This document shows, in pieces, positions 24,256-33,462 of a stretch of DNA of 64,000 nucleotides (position 1 is its first letter; every line of letters begins with the position of its first letter). A model generated the notes under the pieces. It did no database searches. It had not been told where the DNA came from and saw nothing but the letters and a program-made list of their open reading frames with translations. The position numbers were made by a program, and so were the translations under genes. The stretch covers positions 62,001 through 126,000 of the forward strand of contig JAZQUI010000016.1 of the NCBI GenBank assembly GCA_045631205.1, read 5' to 3'. The DNA comes from HGM04593 sp045631205. GTDB lineage: Bacteria > Bacteroidota > Bacteroidia > Bacteroidales > Bacteroidaceae.

Positions 24256-25913
24256 ATGAGTAGCATTATCGCCACCTGAATGATAATTATTCTCAAAAAG
24301 ATGCAGACGGGATATACAGTAGCATAAGCCACCGACGGGTTGTCGCCCTCAATTGTATCGTTGACATAGTTCAAGGCCATTGGGTTTGCCATTGCTCCGC
24401 AGACAAGTCCCGAAATTGAACCGAAATCGAGCTTTTGTATCTTTAATGAGAAAATGCTCACCAATATTACCGGGAGAATGGTAATAACCAACCCGATAAA
24501 GAGCCACAAAGCACCCTCGGGGCGAACGATGGTTTCAAAGAAGTGTGCTCCGGCATCGAGTCCCAAGCAGGCAAGGTAGAGATTAAGACCAAGAGCGCGC
24601 AGCATCATATTCGCGCTTTGGGTTGTGTAGGTCACCATATGCAGGCGCGGTCCGAATGTTCCTACAATAATTCCCATAAGTATGGGGCCTCCCGCAAGTC
24701 CTAGTTTTACGGGTAGCGAAATGCCGGGAACGGCAAACGGGATGCTTCCCACTGCAAGTCCTAAAATAATACCAATAAATACAGCTACAAGGTTGGGCTC
24801 GTCGAGGCTCTTTACAGCGTTGCCGAGAATTTTCTCTACATTTTGAATGTTTGCAGCCTCGCCAACTACGGTCAGTCGGTCGCCCATTTGCAGTATGAGG
24901 TCGGGGGTAGCAAGCAACTCCACGCCCGAGCGGTGTACGCGGCTGATGTTTATGCCGTAGTTGTTTCTCAGTCTTAACGACGAGAGTTTCTTTCCGTTTA
25001 TTTCGGGGCGGGTAATGAGAATGCCTTGTGCCACCAGTTGGCTGTCAATCTTGTTCCAGTCAATATTTTCGGCATTCCAGTCTATGTTCTCCTGCTCGCC
25101 GAATATAATGCGCAATGCTTCGGTCTCCTCGGGCTTTGTTATTATAAGCAGTATGTCGTTTTCTTCTATAAGTTTGTCGCCTGTGGGTATCTGTACCTTG
25201 TTGTTTCTCCACAAACGCGAAATCACAAAGTGGTGTTGGCTGCCTGCTGCAATTTCGCTCACGCTTTTGCCGAACACTGCGGGGTTGGTAACGCGGTAGC
25301 TTGCAACGAATATGTTCTTCTTGTGCTCTTTGTCGGGGCCTGCAAGGTCACTCTTTTTCACAAGAAAGCGACGCATAAAGGCCAAGGCAAGAATAACTCC
25401 CACCACACCTAACGGGTAGGCGAGGGCGCAACTGAGTGCAGCACCGTTGGCATCGATGTTCATCTGTTCAAGCGTTTGTTGTGCAGCAGCCAAGGCTGGC
25501 GTGTTTGTGGTTGCACCACAAAGAATACCCGAAATGTCAGCTATGGATATACCGCAAATATAGCTTGTGGCAAAGGCAAAGGCAGTACCGGTGAGTACAA
25601 CTCCAACTGCCGGCAACAGTAATTTTGTGCCGGCAGTGCGAAGCGAACTGAAAAAACCGGGACCCACCTGCAAACCGAGAGCATAGACGAAGAGAACAAG
25701 TCCGAAAGATTCTGCATAGTGCAACATATCGGCATCGATGCTTAACCCGAAATGGCCGGCAAGGATACCTATGAAGAATACAAATGTTATGCCCAGGGAG
25801 ATGCCTAATAGTTTTATCTTTCCCAGCATAATACCTGTTGCAGATATCAGCGAGAGTATGATTATGGCTTGCAAAGCCGAGTGTTCAACGAAAAGAGAAT
25901 TTATAAAATTCAT
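24252..25913 (-). CDS. AspT/YidE-family transporter with two TrkA-C domains
   Basis: The 553-residue inner-membrane protein has two hydrophobic halves of about five segments each around a soluble centre (about residues 195-370). The centre holds two TrkA-C-like domains (VSEIAAGSQHHFVISRLWR and INGKKLSSLRLRNNYGINIS). The halves carry repeat-like GILCGATTNTPALAAA and GLVCGAMANPMALNYV, as in aspartate:alanine exchangers. In Bacteroides such proteins are annotated as putative transporters. Substrate is unknown; the TrkA-C domains suggest ligand gating. A TATCTTCG-like -7 box lies upstream near 25950 on the minus strand. Confidence 0.88.
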   Translation of the reverse strand: MNFINSLFVEHSALQAIIILSLISATGIMLGKIKLLGISLGITFVFFIGILAGHFGLSIDADMLHYAESFGLVLFVYALGLQVGPGFFSSLRTAGTKLLLPAVGVVLTGTAFAFATSYICGISIADISGILCGATTNTPALAAAQQTLEQMNIDANGAALSCALAYPLGVVGVILALAFMRRFLVKKSDLAGPDKEHKKNIFVASYRVTNPAVFGKSVSEIAAGSQHHFVISRLWRNNKVQIPTGDKLIEENDILLIITKPEETEALRIIFGEQENIDWNAENIDWNKIDSQLVAQGILITRPEINGKKLSSLRLRNNYGINISRVHRSGVELLATPDLILQMGDRLTVVGEAANIQNVEKILGNAVKSLDEPNLVAVFIGIILGLAVGSIPFAVPGISLPVKLGLAGGPILMGIIVGTFGPRLHMVTYTTQSANMMLRALGLNLYLACLGLDAGAHFFETIVRPEGALWLFIGLVITILPVILVSIFSLKIQKLDFGSISGLVCGAMANPMALNYVNDTIEGDNPSVAYATVYPVCIFLRIIIIQVAIMLLI

Positions 25914-25995
25914 ATCGGTAGGTTTATTGTTGGGGTGTTCCCTCCTATCTGCGAAGATACATAATTTTATATAACTTCTCCTCTTTTTATAATAA

Positions 25996-27240
25996 TTATC
26001 CCTCTGCTTGTGCTTCTTTTATGGCAAAGCCAATCTCTTCAATCGCTTTAATGGCTGTTTCTTTGTCAAAAGTACCCTCTACAACGGCTGTTCCTTCGGC
26101 AAGGTCAACGTAAACGCTCGACACGCCTTCTATGGCAGCAAAGGCTTTTTCCACACTTGCTTTACAATGGTTACAGGCCATTCCTTCAATTACAAAGAGC
26201 GCACGTCTGCTTTGTGCAGTGGTGCAACTGTGGCAGTCGCACTGCTTCTTGTGCAGGTAGCGTTGTATGAACGCATTTATGAGCAGCACGGCAAGTATCA
26301 GCGAGCAGCCTGTGTTGAAGTATGAAAATCCCTCGTGGCAATGTGCCTGCATTGCAACAAGGTGCTCTGTGAACCATTCTCGCGGAAGAATGTAGTCTAT
26401 GACAAGGCCGAAGGTGATGGCTCCTGCTATTATGGATACAAGGTATATGAATAGTGAGCGGCGTCCCATAACCTTGCCAATTACAAGCATCGATGCGCTG
26501 TTTACCGCCGGTCCTGCCATTAGCAGAACAAGGGCTGTGCCAGGCGACAATCCTTTGAGCATAAGGGCTACGGCAATGGGTATGGAGCCTGTTGCGCAGA
26601 GGTACATGGGTATTGCAAGCAACAGCACAAGTAACATGCTTGCCAACGAATTATTGGCAAACAGTTCAAAGAATTCCGCAGGGACGAAGATGGTTATGAG
26701 CCCGGCAATAAGGAGTCCTGCCATAAGCCACTTGCCAATGTCCTGCATCATATCGACAAAGGCATACTTTAAAGCCTCCTTTATTTTACCGGCAAAATTT
26801 TTCTTCTCAACATCACTGTTTGGGGCATATGTGATTTTTTCACCCTTTTCATCGCTGAATTTTGCCGTGAGAAGGCCGCCTGTGAGTGCGGTGACAATGG
26901 CTGCTACGGGGCGAAACAGTGCAAATGGCAATCCCATAAGTGAGTATGTGGCAATAATGGAGTCAATGCCGGTCTGCGGTGTTGCTATAAGGAAAGATAT
27001 TGTTGCGGCTTTCGATGCACCCTCTTTTCGCAACGACATTGCGGTGGGTATTACTCCGCACGAGCATAGGGGAAGTGGTATTCCAAGGAGCGTGGCGTTT
27101 ACGATGGTACGCAGTGAACCACCGGCGAGGAATTTGCGATAAAGGTTGGCGGGTATAAAAGCATGCATAAGCCCTGCGAGCAGAAATCCTAAAAGGATAT
27201 AGGGCGACATGGTGTTTATGAGTTCTAAAATCTCGTTCAT
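25996..27240 (-). CDS. Metal efflux permease (SO_0444/ArsP-like) with C-terminal HMA domain
   Basis: The 414-residue protein has eight or more membrane segments and the family motif GIPLPLCSCGVIPTAMSLRK, in which the paired Cys residues are conserved, followed by FLIATPQTGIDS. A Cys/His linker (CDCHSC) leads to a heavy-metal-associated domain at about residues 345-410 with EGMACNHCKASVEKA, which binds soft metals such as copper or zinc. Relatives are proposed Cu/Zn efflux permeases. It is divergent from a Fur-family regulator, with a palindromic operator candidate between them, so metal-dependent control is likely. Confidence 0.85.
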   Translation of the reverse strand: MNEILELINTMSPYILLGFLLAGLMHAFIPANLYRKFLAGGSLRTIVNATLLGIPLPLCSCGVIPTAMSLRKEGASKAATISFLIATPQTGIDSIIATYSLMGLPFALFRPVAAIVTALTGGLLTAKFSDEKGEKITYAPNSDVEKKNFAGKIKEALKYAFVDMMQDIGKWLMAGLLIAGLITIFVPAEFFELFANNSLASMLLVLLLAIPMYLCATGSIPIAVALMLKGLSPGTALVLLMAGPAVNSASMLVIGKVMGRRSLFIYLVSIIAGAITFGLVIDYILPREWFTEHLVAMQAHCHEGFSYFNTGCSLILAVLLINAFIQRYLHKKQCDCHSCTTAQSRRALFVIEGMACNHCKASVEKAFAAIEGVSSVYVDLAEGTAVVEGTFDKETAIKAIEEIGFAIKEAQAEG

Positions 27241-27301
27241 CTTTTTTATTTCTTATATCATTTGTTTGCCCCGTTAATGGCAACGTCTTCAGTTATTGAA
27301 A

Positions 27302-27309
27302 CAAAGATA
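27302..27309 (-). promoter_or_regulatory. Promoter -7 box TATCTTTG for the metal permease
   Basis: On the minus strand 27309-27302 reads TATCTTTG. The operator candidate at 27315-27342 lies immediately upstream, over the expected -33 region, a position suited to repression. Confidence 0.55.
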
Positions 27310-27314
27310 GCACT

Positions 27315-27342
27315 AAAAAATCGCAAACGGCTTGCATTTTTT
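27315..27342. promoter_or_regulatory. Palindromic operator candidate between metal permease and Fur-family regulator
   Basis: An interrupted inverted repeat reads AAAAAAT-c-GCAA, a 5-base spacer, then TTGC-ATTTTTT, with one extra base in the left arm. It covers the upstream side of the permease promoter and lies 34 bases before the -7 box of the regulator gene (27376-27383). It does not match the classic Fur box as I know it. Confidence 0.5.
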
Positions 27343-27375
27343 ATCAATAATTTAATTATGGAAAAGAAAAACCGC

Positions 27376-27383
27376 TATTTTTG
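27376..27383 (+). promoter_or_regulatory. Promoter -7 box TATTTTTG for the Fur-family gene
   Basis: This exact TAnnTTTG element lies 23 bases before the ATG at 27407. A TTG at 27398 in the same frame would leave almost no leader, so 27407 is preferred as the start. Confidence 0.55.
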
Positions 27384-27406
27384 TGTAGGTCAAATGTTTG
27401 CAGCTA

Positions 27407-27820
27407 ATGGATTTCGAAGGGATTTTAAACGAGCACAACATCAGAGTTACGGCTATGAGGTTGCTTATACTCAAAGGGATAGAGGCTTATGGGGCTCCTT
27501 TTTCCCTCGAAGAATTGTACAATTTCCTTGTTACAGTTGACCGCAGTACCGTTTTTAGGGCTTTGACCCTTTTCGAAGAAAATCGTTTGCTGAATAGTTT
27601 TGAGGATGGCAGCGGTAAAAGAAAATATTGTTTCTGTCACAAAGACGGCGATGAGGAGCACGCTCATCACAACCATTATCACGCTACTTGCAGAGTGTGT
27701 GGCCGCACATTCTGTGTTACCACGCAAAACACTCCGGTGGTTGTTGCTCCCGATGGTTTCGAGGTAGAAAATATCAACTATATAATCACAGGGGTTTGCG
27801 AGGATTGCAAGAAGGCGTAG
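27407..27820 (+). CDS. Fur-family metalloregulator
   Basis: The 137-residue protein begins MDFEGILNEHNIRVT. It has the Fur winged-helix core (RVTAMRLLILKGIE, then VDRSTVFRALTLFEEN, the recognition helix). A His-rich hinge (EEHAHHNHYHATC) follows, with two CxxC pairs (CRVCG and CEDCKK) forming the structural zinc site. This arrangement fits Zur, Fur or PerR and cannot separate them. Placement divergent from a Cu/Zn-type efflux permease with an HMA domain favours zinc- or copper-linked control, possibly of both genes through the shared palindrome. Confidence 0.88.
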   Translation: MDFEGILNEHNIRVTAMRLLILKGIEAYGAPFSLEELYNFLVTVDRSTVFRALTLFEENRLLNSFEDGSGKRKYCFCHKDGDEEHAHHNHYHATCRVCGRTFCVTTQNTPVVVAPDGFEVENINYIITGVCEDCKKA

Positions 27821-27921
27821 TAGCTACGTTCTTTACAATTTGAATGTCTTTATGCTTTGTTTTAAAGATTAATTTTAACATATATTAACAAATCAGTAGG
27901 GGTATTTTGAATAATTAAGTT

Positions 27922-27929
27922 TATATTTG
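27922..27929 (+). promoter_or_regulatory. Promoter -7 box TATATTTG ahead of the second long leader
   Basis: This exact TAnnTTTG box lies about 237 bases before the ATG at 28166. A near-match ending in TTTTG sits about 19 bases further down, so the precise start is uncertain; either gives a leader of more than 200 bases. Confidence 0.5.
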
Positions 27930-27935
27930 CTAAAT

Positions 27936-28165
27936 ATTATATATTTTGCTATTTCACTGATGGGAACTACGGTTCCGGCGGGCAGGCGTCCGTTAAACTT
28001 GGCGGTTTATTAAGTAAAGAAAATGGCAGAACAAATGTTGTGCGTGCAGTATCAGTGCGTACCATTGGTTTGTATATTATGCGTCAGGTTTTCATCGGTG
28101 GGTAGCTACTGGCTATCCGCCTTTTTTTGTGATGTAAAAGTATACTAACCATTAATTGATAATTT
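27936..28165 (+). ncRNA. Structured leader ending in an intrinsic terminator, attenuator candidate
   Basis: The roughly 230-base leader contains a GGAAC/GTTCC hairpin and a G/C-rich block (near 27980-28010) unlike the A/T-rich surroundings. It ends in a textbook terminator: GGTGGGTAGC (28097-28106) pairs with GCTATCCGCC (28112-28121) and is followed by seven T residues (28122-28128). The terminator stands 37 bases before the start codon, so transcription of the downstream gene must pass it. No known riboswitch class was recognised. The architecture parallels the leader at 4774-5198 but the sequence does not. Confidence 0.5.
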
Positions 28166-31100
28166 ATGAAAAAGTCTATTCAAAAGATTCTTTCTGCGGT
28201 AATGGCTCTTGCACTGTGTCTTACGGCACAGGCGCAAAGCGTAATTTTTCCGCAGGAGAAACAGCCGGGAATGGCTGAGGCTGGAGAAAGCGCAGGTGTC
28301 TACACCTTGTCAAACGAGCTTTTTGCAGCTAAATTTGTCCTCCTTGACGGTAAGCTCACCTTCGGAGGTTGTGAAGAATTGAACCTTGTCGCAGGTAGCG
28401 AAATTTTCAAAGTGCAGCTTGGCGACGGAACCGAGGTTCCTGCAACTGCTTTTACTCTTGATGGAGAGATTGCTGTTGAGAATCTTACCGGCAAGCCCGA
28501 CGCTGTTAAAGGCGCGCATCGCTTTGCTGGCAAGCAGATTGTTGCAAACTTTACACACGAAAGCGGTCTTGCTATCCAATGGCGCGCAGTGTTGCGCGAC
28601 GGTTCTCACTACTTGCGTACCGAAATGGATATAAAGAACCCCGGTACGGATGGTATTGCTATGAACAGCATCACTCCCATGATTTACACCGTGCAGAACG
28701 AGGACGGCGTGAAGGCTCCCACCGTGGTGGGTAACACACGTGGTGCGGTTATCGCAAGCGACAAACTTTTTGCCGGAGTTGAAACCCCCACAGCCTATAA
28801 CTCAGCAGGCGAGGCTACCGACTTGGAGTCGTTTGTATTCAAAGCTTGGGACGGTACAGGTACTAATCCCTGGGCTTGGGTGCCGGAAGAGACCGACATT
28901 CCCGACGGCATTAAAGGCTTGAATAAATATGAAGCCGGTACAGTACAGGGTTCACGCGGTTATGTGATTTTCCGTGAGACCGGTGATTGTACCATTACTC
29001 TCGACTACGCTAGCGGTAACAACAAGTTGCAGATTCTTGGTATAGACATTCTCGACATTGCCGGTAATAATGTAGAGGACTCTGACTATCACTATGGTTC
29101 AACTGGTACTAATGACAGCAATAATAGCTATACCGTTACTATCCCCGAAGTAGGTGCTTATATGGTGCGTATCTTCGTTACCAATACCGGTAATGGCGAG
29201 GGATTCCACAGCAAGGGTACCATTGCTTACAGTAAAAAGGTGGCACAACCCTCACTTGTGTATGACCTTGCATCGACGGACCTTCCCTATGTAACTCCCG
29301 AGGTAGTTGAGGAGGTGGTTACCGATGATACAGAAATCGGTGTCCCCACTCCCGAAGAAACAACTACAGAGGTGAGCCTCAATTGGACAGACAACCTGCC
29401 TGAATTCTCGAAGGAGGATACAGATAAGGTTCCAAGCGGTCTCGATGCTTGGGGCGATACTGAGGCTACTATGCTTGTGTATAGCCGCAAACTCGAGTAT
29501 GCAATGGGAGCTGGCGACCTCAATGTGAAATTCCAATACACCGGCGGTTATTATAAGCTCGATGTGCTTGGAATCGATATTCTGGATGCCGAAGGCACTG
29601 TTGTAGCCAGCGACTATCACTATGGCGATGCTGGAACAAAAGAGTACCACCTCACAATCCCTTCAAGCGCAACATACACCCTTCGTATTCTTGTAGACAA
29701 GCAGGGTAAGGAGAGTAGCTATGGTACCAACGGTGATATTACAATAACCTATCCCACCTATAAGGAATCCGTGGAAACTGTAGGTTCGCTCAATGCCGAA
29801 AATAGTTCTGTTACCGACAATTGGGTAAGTGCCTGGACAGGCTTTAATAACTGGGAAGGTAATCTACCTTCAACTACAACAAAGGCCGGTACAGCAAAAT
29901 ACAAGGATACCGGTTTCTATAATGTAGATTTGGGCCGTCTCGACGTACTCTTCGATTACACAGGCGGTAACCACGGTCTTTATGTTCTTGGTGTTCAGGT
30001 TGTGGATGCCGACGAAAACGTTGTGGCACAGCAGTTCAAGAATGGTTTTACCGGTTCTTCTTCCACTGTAACTTATAATGTCCTTGTTCCCGAGACCGGT
30101 GTATACAAGTTGCGTTATATCACCGATTATCGTAATGGTGGTACCGACACCAACGGTGACATTACTGTAACCTATGCAGCTATAAGTGCCATTACAGGTA
30201 GCCAGCAGCAGACAAAGGCGTGGACAAACGCTTGGACTGGTTTTGCTGTATGGGCCGAAGCTCCAACTGATTTGAAGGCTTATAATAATGCCAATGGTAC
30301 AGAAGTTAATCCCACAAGCATTCAATATACCGACCAGATTTACAAAATCACAGCCGGTTCGCTCTCGGCTTCTTATGCTTGGACAGGTGGCAGCCACGGT
30401 ATGCATCCCATAGGCCTTGTACTCTATGATATGAATGGTAATATTATTTCTACCGACTATCACGCAGGTTTCGCAGGTGGCCGTAGTGTAAATGCTACAT
30501 ACACAGTGAGAGTGCCCCAGACAGGTTTCTACACAGTGAGATTTGTTGTTGACAAGAACAGTGACGGAACCAACACAAACGGTACTATAACTCTTTCGGT
30601 TGCCGAGGCTGTTTCACTTGGTGCAATTCTCGAGGACGAGACTCTCTCACAAAGCTGGGCACCCACAGATTGGGAAACCATTCCCGCAGACGAGGTTCCC
30701 AACCGTGTGAACGAGGCTGGTTGTACCGATGAGAACGCCCGCATAATGGAGCAGCTTATCACAATCAAGTCGGCCGGTCAGTTGAGCGTGAACTTTGATT
30801 ACACAAGCGGTGCAAACAAACTTGTCCTTATGGGTGTCGACCTTATTGATGAATCGGGCAGCGTGGCTTGCGATGACTATCACTTAGGTGAAACAGGTAG
30901 CAGCGATGTCGATAACACATACAAGATTAATGTGTTTGCTCCCGGTACATATACAATGCGTTATTTTGTAAATGTAGCATCAGAGGCTCTTACATCATCG
31001 GGTAACATAACAATCTCGTTCAAGGTTGATTACACCTTGCACCTTGTTGCTCCCGAAACAACACCCATCGTCGGTAAGTGGAGCCGCGTGACAACACTTG

Positions 31101-33454
31101 CTGCAGGCGAAGAGTGGAACATTGGTGCAGTAGTGGGTGTTATAGCTCCCGGTCAGGCACGTCGTTCTTTCCTCGCTTATAGCGAGCGCGAGCGTGCAGT
31201 ACCCTGGCGTGCAGTACCCGCATATATCTCTTGGTACGAAATCAATATCAACCGTAACAATGCTGCTCCCGGCTATGAACATACCAATACCGATGAAACA
31301 AAGTGTCTGCCCATTGTTGATGAGTGGAAGAAACAGTTGTTCGATGTTTACGGCGAGGCTCCATATGCCTTCGTTTGGGACGACGGTTGGGATGAATACG
31401 GCGAGTGGGAGTTCCATAGCGGTTTCCCCGATGGTTTCACTAATATGGACAACATCGGCCGCCAGATGAACGCAGGCCAGGGTGCTTGGTTAGGCCCTGT
31501 AGGTGGTTATGGTACAAGTGGTGGCTATCGTCGTAATTATTGGAGTGATAAGGGTGGTATGCAGCTTTCTAACCCTGCATATTACGATGTCTTCGTAAGA
31601 GCTGTAACAAACCTCTTGCACGACTATGGATACGATTTCCGTTTCTTCAAGTTCGATGGTATCAGCGCACAATTTGCTTCTGTAGGCCCCGACGCAGGTG
31701 TGACAGGTAACGAGAATGCCGAGGCTATCATTATGGCCGAGAAGGTGCTCCGCAGTATTAAAGAGGATGTGTTTCTCAATACAACAGTGGGTACTTGGGC
31801 TTCACCTTTCTGGTTCCAGCACACCGATGCTATTTGGCGTCAGGAGAAAGATGATGGTACAATTGGTACAAATAGCAACAATCGCGAAAATTGGATTACT
31901 TATCGCGACCGCCTTGTTTATCAGAACTATGTTCAGAACTCACCCCTCTGCCCCATCAACACATTGATGACTCACGGATTTATCTTCACCGAGTTTGGTG
32001 GCCCTGCAAGTTTCAGTCGCGACTGGCAATGTGTTTTGAACGAGTTGCGTTGTGCATTTGCCTGCGGTTCGGGTATGGTTGAGCTTTACAACGACTATAA
32101 ACTTACAAACGAGCTTGTAAATCCTGCAACCGGTAATGCCGGTGAGCTTTGGGGTGAGATTGCAAAATGTATGAAGTGGCAGAAGGAGAATGCCGATGTT
32201 TTGCCCGATATTCACTGGGTTGGTGGTAACCCCTGGACCGGTTCTAAAGCCGAAATCTATGGTTGGGCTGCTTGGAATGCCCAAAAGGCTGTTCTTACCT
32301 TGCGTAACGGTGCAAACGGCTCACAGACCATTAACATTACCTTGCGTGAGGCTCTAGATATTCCCGAGTATGTGAACACTACTGTTACACTTAACCACGC
32401 ATTCGAGGACCAGCTCTCTGTAGCAGGCTTCAGCGGTCTCGATGCTGGTACTCCTATTGATATTGATACTCCCCTCGAGATTACACTCCCCGGTTCATCG
32501 GTGTTTGTATTTGACGGTATCGACAATAGCTCATCTGGCGTTAAGAGCGACAAATTCTATCGCTTGAAGAATGCTTCTACCGATAAATATGTAACATCTA
32601 ACGTTTCAGGCGAAACTTTGGCTATGGGCGCAGAGACCGATGCAAGTACAATCTTCTGGTTGAATGCCGAGAGCGAGTTGCTTTCTTACTCAAACGGTTT
32701 GTACCTTAATACCTTCGATGGTGGCAACGGTGGTTTTGAGGCTGTTGGCCACAAGGGTAACGCTGTTGAGTTTACAAAGGCTGCAACAGAGGGCTGCGTT
32801 AAGGTTGCTCTTGGCGATGGCAAGTACCTCACCGGCAATGATGCAACTGTAACCGCTGCTGCCGAGGGTAGTGAGTGGTTTGCCGAGGAGGTTACCTCTT
32901 TGCCTCTCTCAATTGGCAACGTAGGTTATTCAACCATTTACTCACCCGTTGCATTGGAGATTCCCGAGGGTATTACTGCCTATGTGGCTTCTATCACCGG
33001 CAATTATATTGTTCTCTCAGAGTTGCAGTTTGGTGTTATCCCTGCTTATACAGCTGTAATAGTTGAGGGTGCGAAGGGTAACTATAACTTCAACATAACA
33101 GACAATATTGAGTTCTCGGGCGACAATGCACTCTTGGGTACCATAGAGAAGATTGAAGCTAATACTGTAAATTCTCCCTATACATTGCAGACCGACAGCA
33201 AGGCTGCAAACGGTGTTGTAATGCGTAGTTATAACGGCGAGTTCATCAATGCCTTCAAGATGTATATGAGCCTCCCCGAAGAGACTACAAAAGCATTGAG
33301 TTTCCGTTTTCCCGGCGGTACCACCGTTATTGAGGATATTCCCGGCGCAAGCAAGGTTATCGACAACGTTGCTTATGACCTATTTGGTCGCAAGGTTGAG
33401 GCTCCTTCAAAGGGTATATATATTATAAATGGTAAAAAGGTAATGATTAAGTGA
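28166..33454 (+). CDS. Giant secreted clan GH-D (alpha-galactosidase-like) glycoside hydrolase with five inserted beta-repeats and T9SS-type tail
   Basis: The 1762-residue protein has a signal peptide (1-24), an N-terminal beta-sandwich (25-250), and five copies of a 90-residue beta repeat within about 265-950. Each repeat has a pattern like Y(T/A).G...L..LG, then D.H.G..G, then a final NG.IT strand. The catalytic barrel (about 1000-1370) has FVWDDGWDEYGEW, Asp1164 in FFKFDG as nucleophile candidate and Asp1221 in HTDAIWRQ as acid/base, a spacing typical of clan GH-D. A ricin-like domain (1455-1575), a beta domain shared with the LRR protein at 5199, and a GIYIINGKKV tail follow. The GH family (36 or a relative) and substrate are not settled. 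A small WGDLW gene overlaps its stop region. Confidence 0.8.
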   Translation: MKKSIQKILSAVMALALCLTAQAQSVIFPQEKQPGMAEAGESAGVYTLSNELFAAKFVLLDGKLTFGGCEELNLVAGSEIFKVQLGDGTEVPATAFTLDGEIAVENLTGKPDAVKGAHRFAGKQIVANFTHESGLAIQWRAVLRDGSHYLRTEMDIKNPGTDGIAMNSITPMIYTVQNEDGVKAPTVVGNTRGAVIASDKLFAGVETPTAYNSAGEATDLESFVFKAWDGTGTNPWAWVPEETDIPDGIKGLNKYEAGTVQGSRGYVIFRETGDCTITLDYASGNNKLQILGIDILDIAGNNVEDSDYHYGSTGTNDSNNSYTVTIPEVGAYMVRIFVTNTGNGEGFHSKGTIAYSKKVAQPSLVYDLASTDLPYVTPEVVEEVVTDDTEIGVPTPEETTTEVSLNWTDNLPEFSKEDTDKVPSGLDAWGDTEATMLVYSRKLEYAMGAGDLNVKFQYTGGYYKLDVLGIDILDAEGTVVASDYHYGDAGTKEYHLTIPSSATYTLRILVDKQGKESSYGTNGDITITYPTYKESVETVGSLNAENSSVTDNWVSAWTGFNNWEGNLPSTTTKAGTAKYKDTGFYNVDLGRLDVLFDYTGGNHGLYVLGVQVVDADENVVAQQFKNGFTGSSSTVTYNVLVPETGVYKLRYITDYRNGGTDTNGDITVTYAAISAITGSQQQTKAWTNAWTGFAVWAEAPTDLKAYNNANGTEVNPTSIQYTDQIYKITAGSLSASYAWTGGSHGMHPIGLVLYDMNGNIISTDYHAGFAGGRSVNATYTVRVPQTGFYTVRFVVDKNSDGTNTNGTITLSVAEAVSLGAILEDETLSQSWAPTDWETIPADEVPNRVNEAGCTDENARIMEQLITIKSAGQLSVNFDYTSGANKLVLMGVDLIDESGSVACDDYHLGETGSSDVDNTYKINVFAPGTYTMRYFVNVASEALTSSGNITISFKVDYTLHLVAPETTPIVGKWSRVTTLAAGEEWNIGAVVGVIAPGQARRSFLAYSERERAVPWRAVPAYISWYEININRNNAAPGYEHTNTDETKCLPIVDEWKKQLFDVYGEAPYAFVWDDGWDEYGEWEFHSGFPDGFTNMDNIGRQMNAGQGAWLGPVGGYGTSGGYRRNYWSDKGGMQLSNPAYYDVFVRAVTNLLHDYGYDFRFFKFDGISAQFASVGPDAGVTGNENAEAIIMAEKVLRSIKEDVFLNTTVGTWASPFWFQHTDAIWRQEKDDGTIGTNSNNRENWITYRDRLVYQNYVQNSPLCPINTLMTHGFIFTEFGGPASFSRDWQCVLNELRCAFACGSGMVELYNDYKLTNELVNPATGNAGELWGEIAKCMKWQKENADVLPDIHWVGGNPWTGSKAEIYGWAAWNAQKAVLTLRNGANGSQTINITLREALDIPEYVNTTVTLNHAFEDQLSVAGFSGLDAGTPIDIDTPLEITLPGSSVFVFDGIDNSSSGVKSDKFYRLKNASTDKYVTSNVSGETLAMGAETDASTIFWLNAESELLSYSNGLYLNTFDGGNGGFEAVGHKGNAVEFTKAATEGCVKVALGDGKYLTGNDATVTAAAEGSEWFAEEVTSLPLSIGNVGYSTIYSPVALEIPEGITAYVASITGNYIVLSELQFGVIPAYTAVIVEGAKGNYNFNITDNIEFSGDNALLGTIEKIEANTVNSPYTLQTDSKAANGVVMRSYNGEFINAFKMYMSLPEETTKALSFRFPGGTTVIEDIPGASKVIDNVAYDLFGRKVEAPSKGIYIINGKKVMIK

Positions 33455-33462
33455 TGACGATT

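Noticed and set aside
26399..27142. A 247-codon plus-strand frame opposite the metal permease
   Set aside because: Antisense to a gene with clear motifs (the Cys-Ser-Cys segment and the HMA domain). No independent support.
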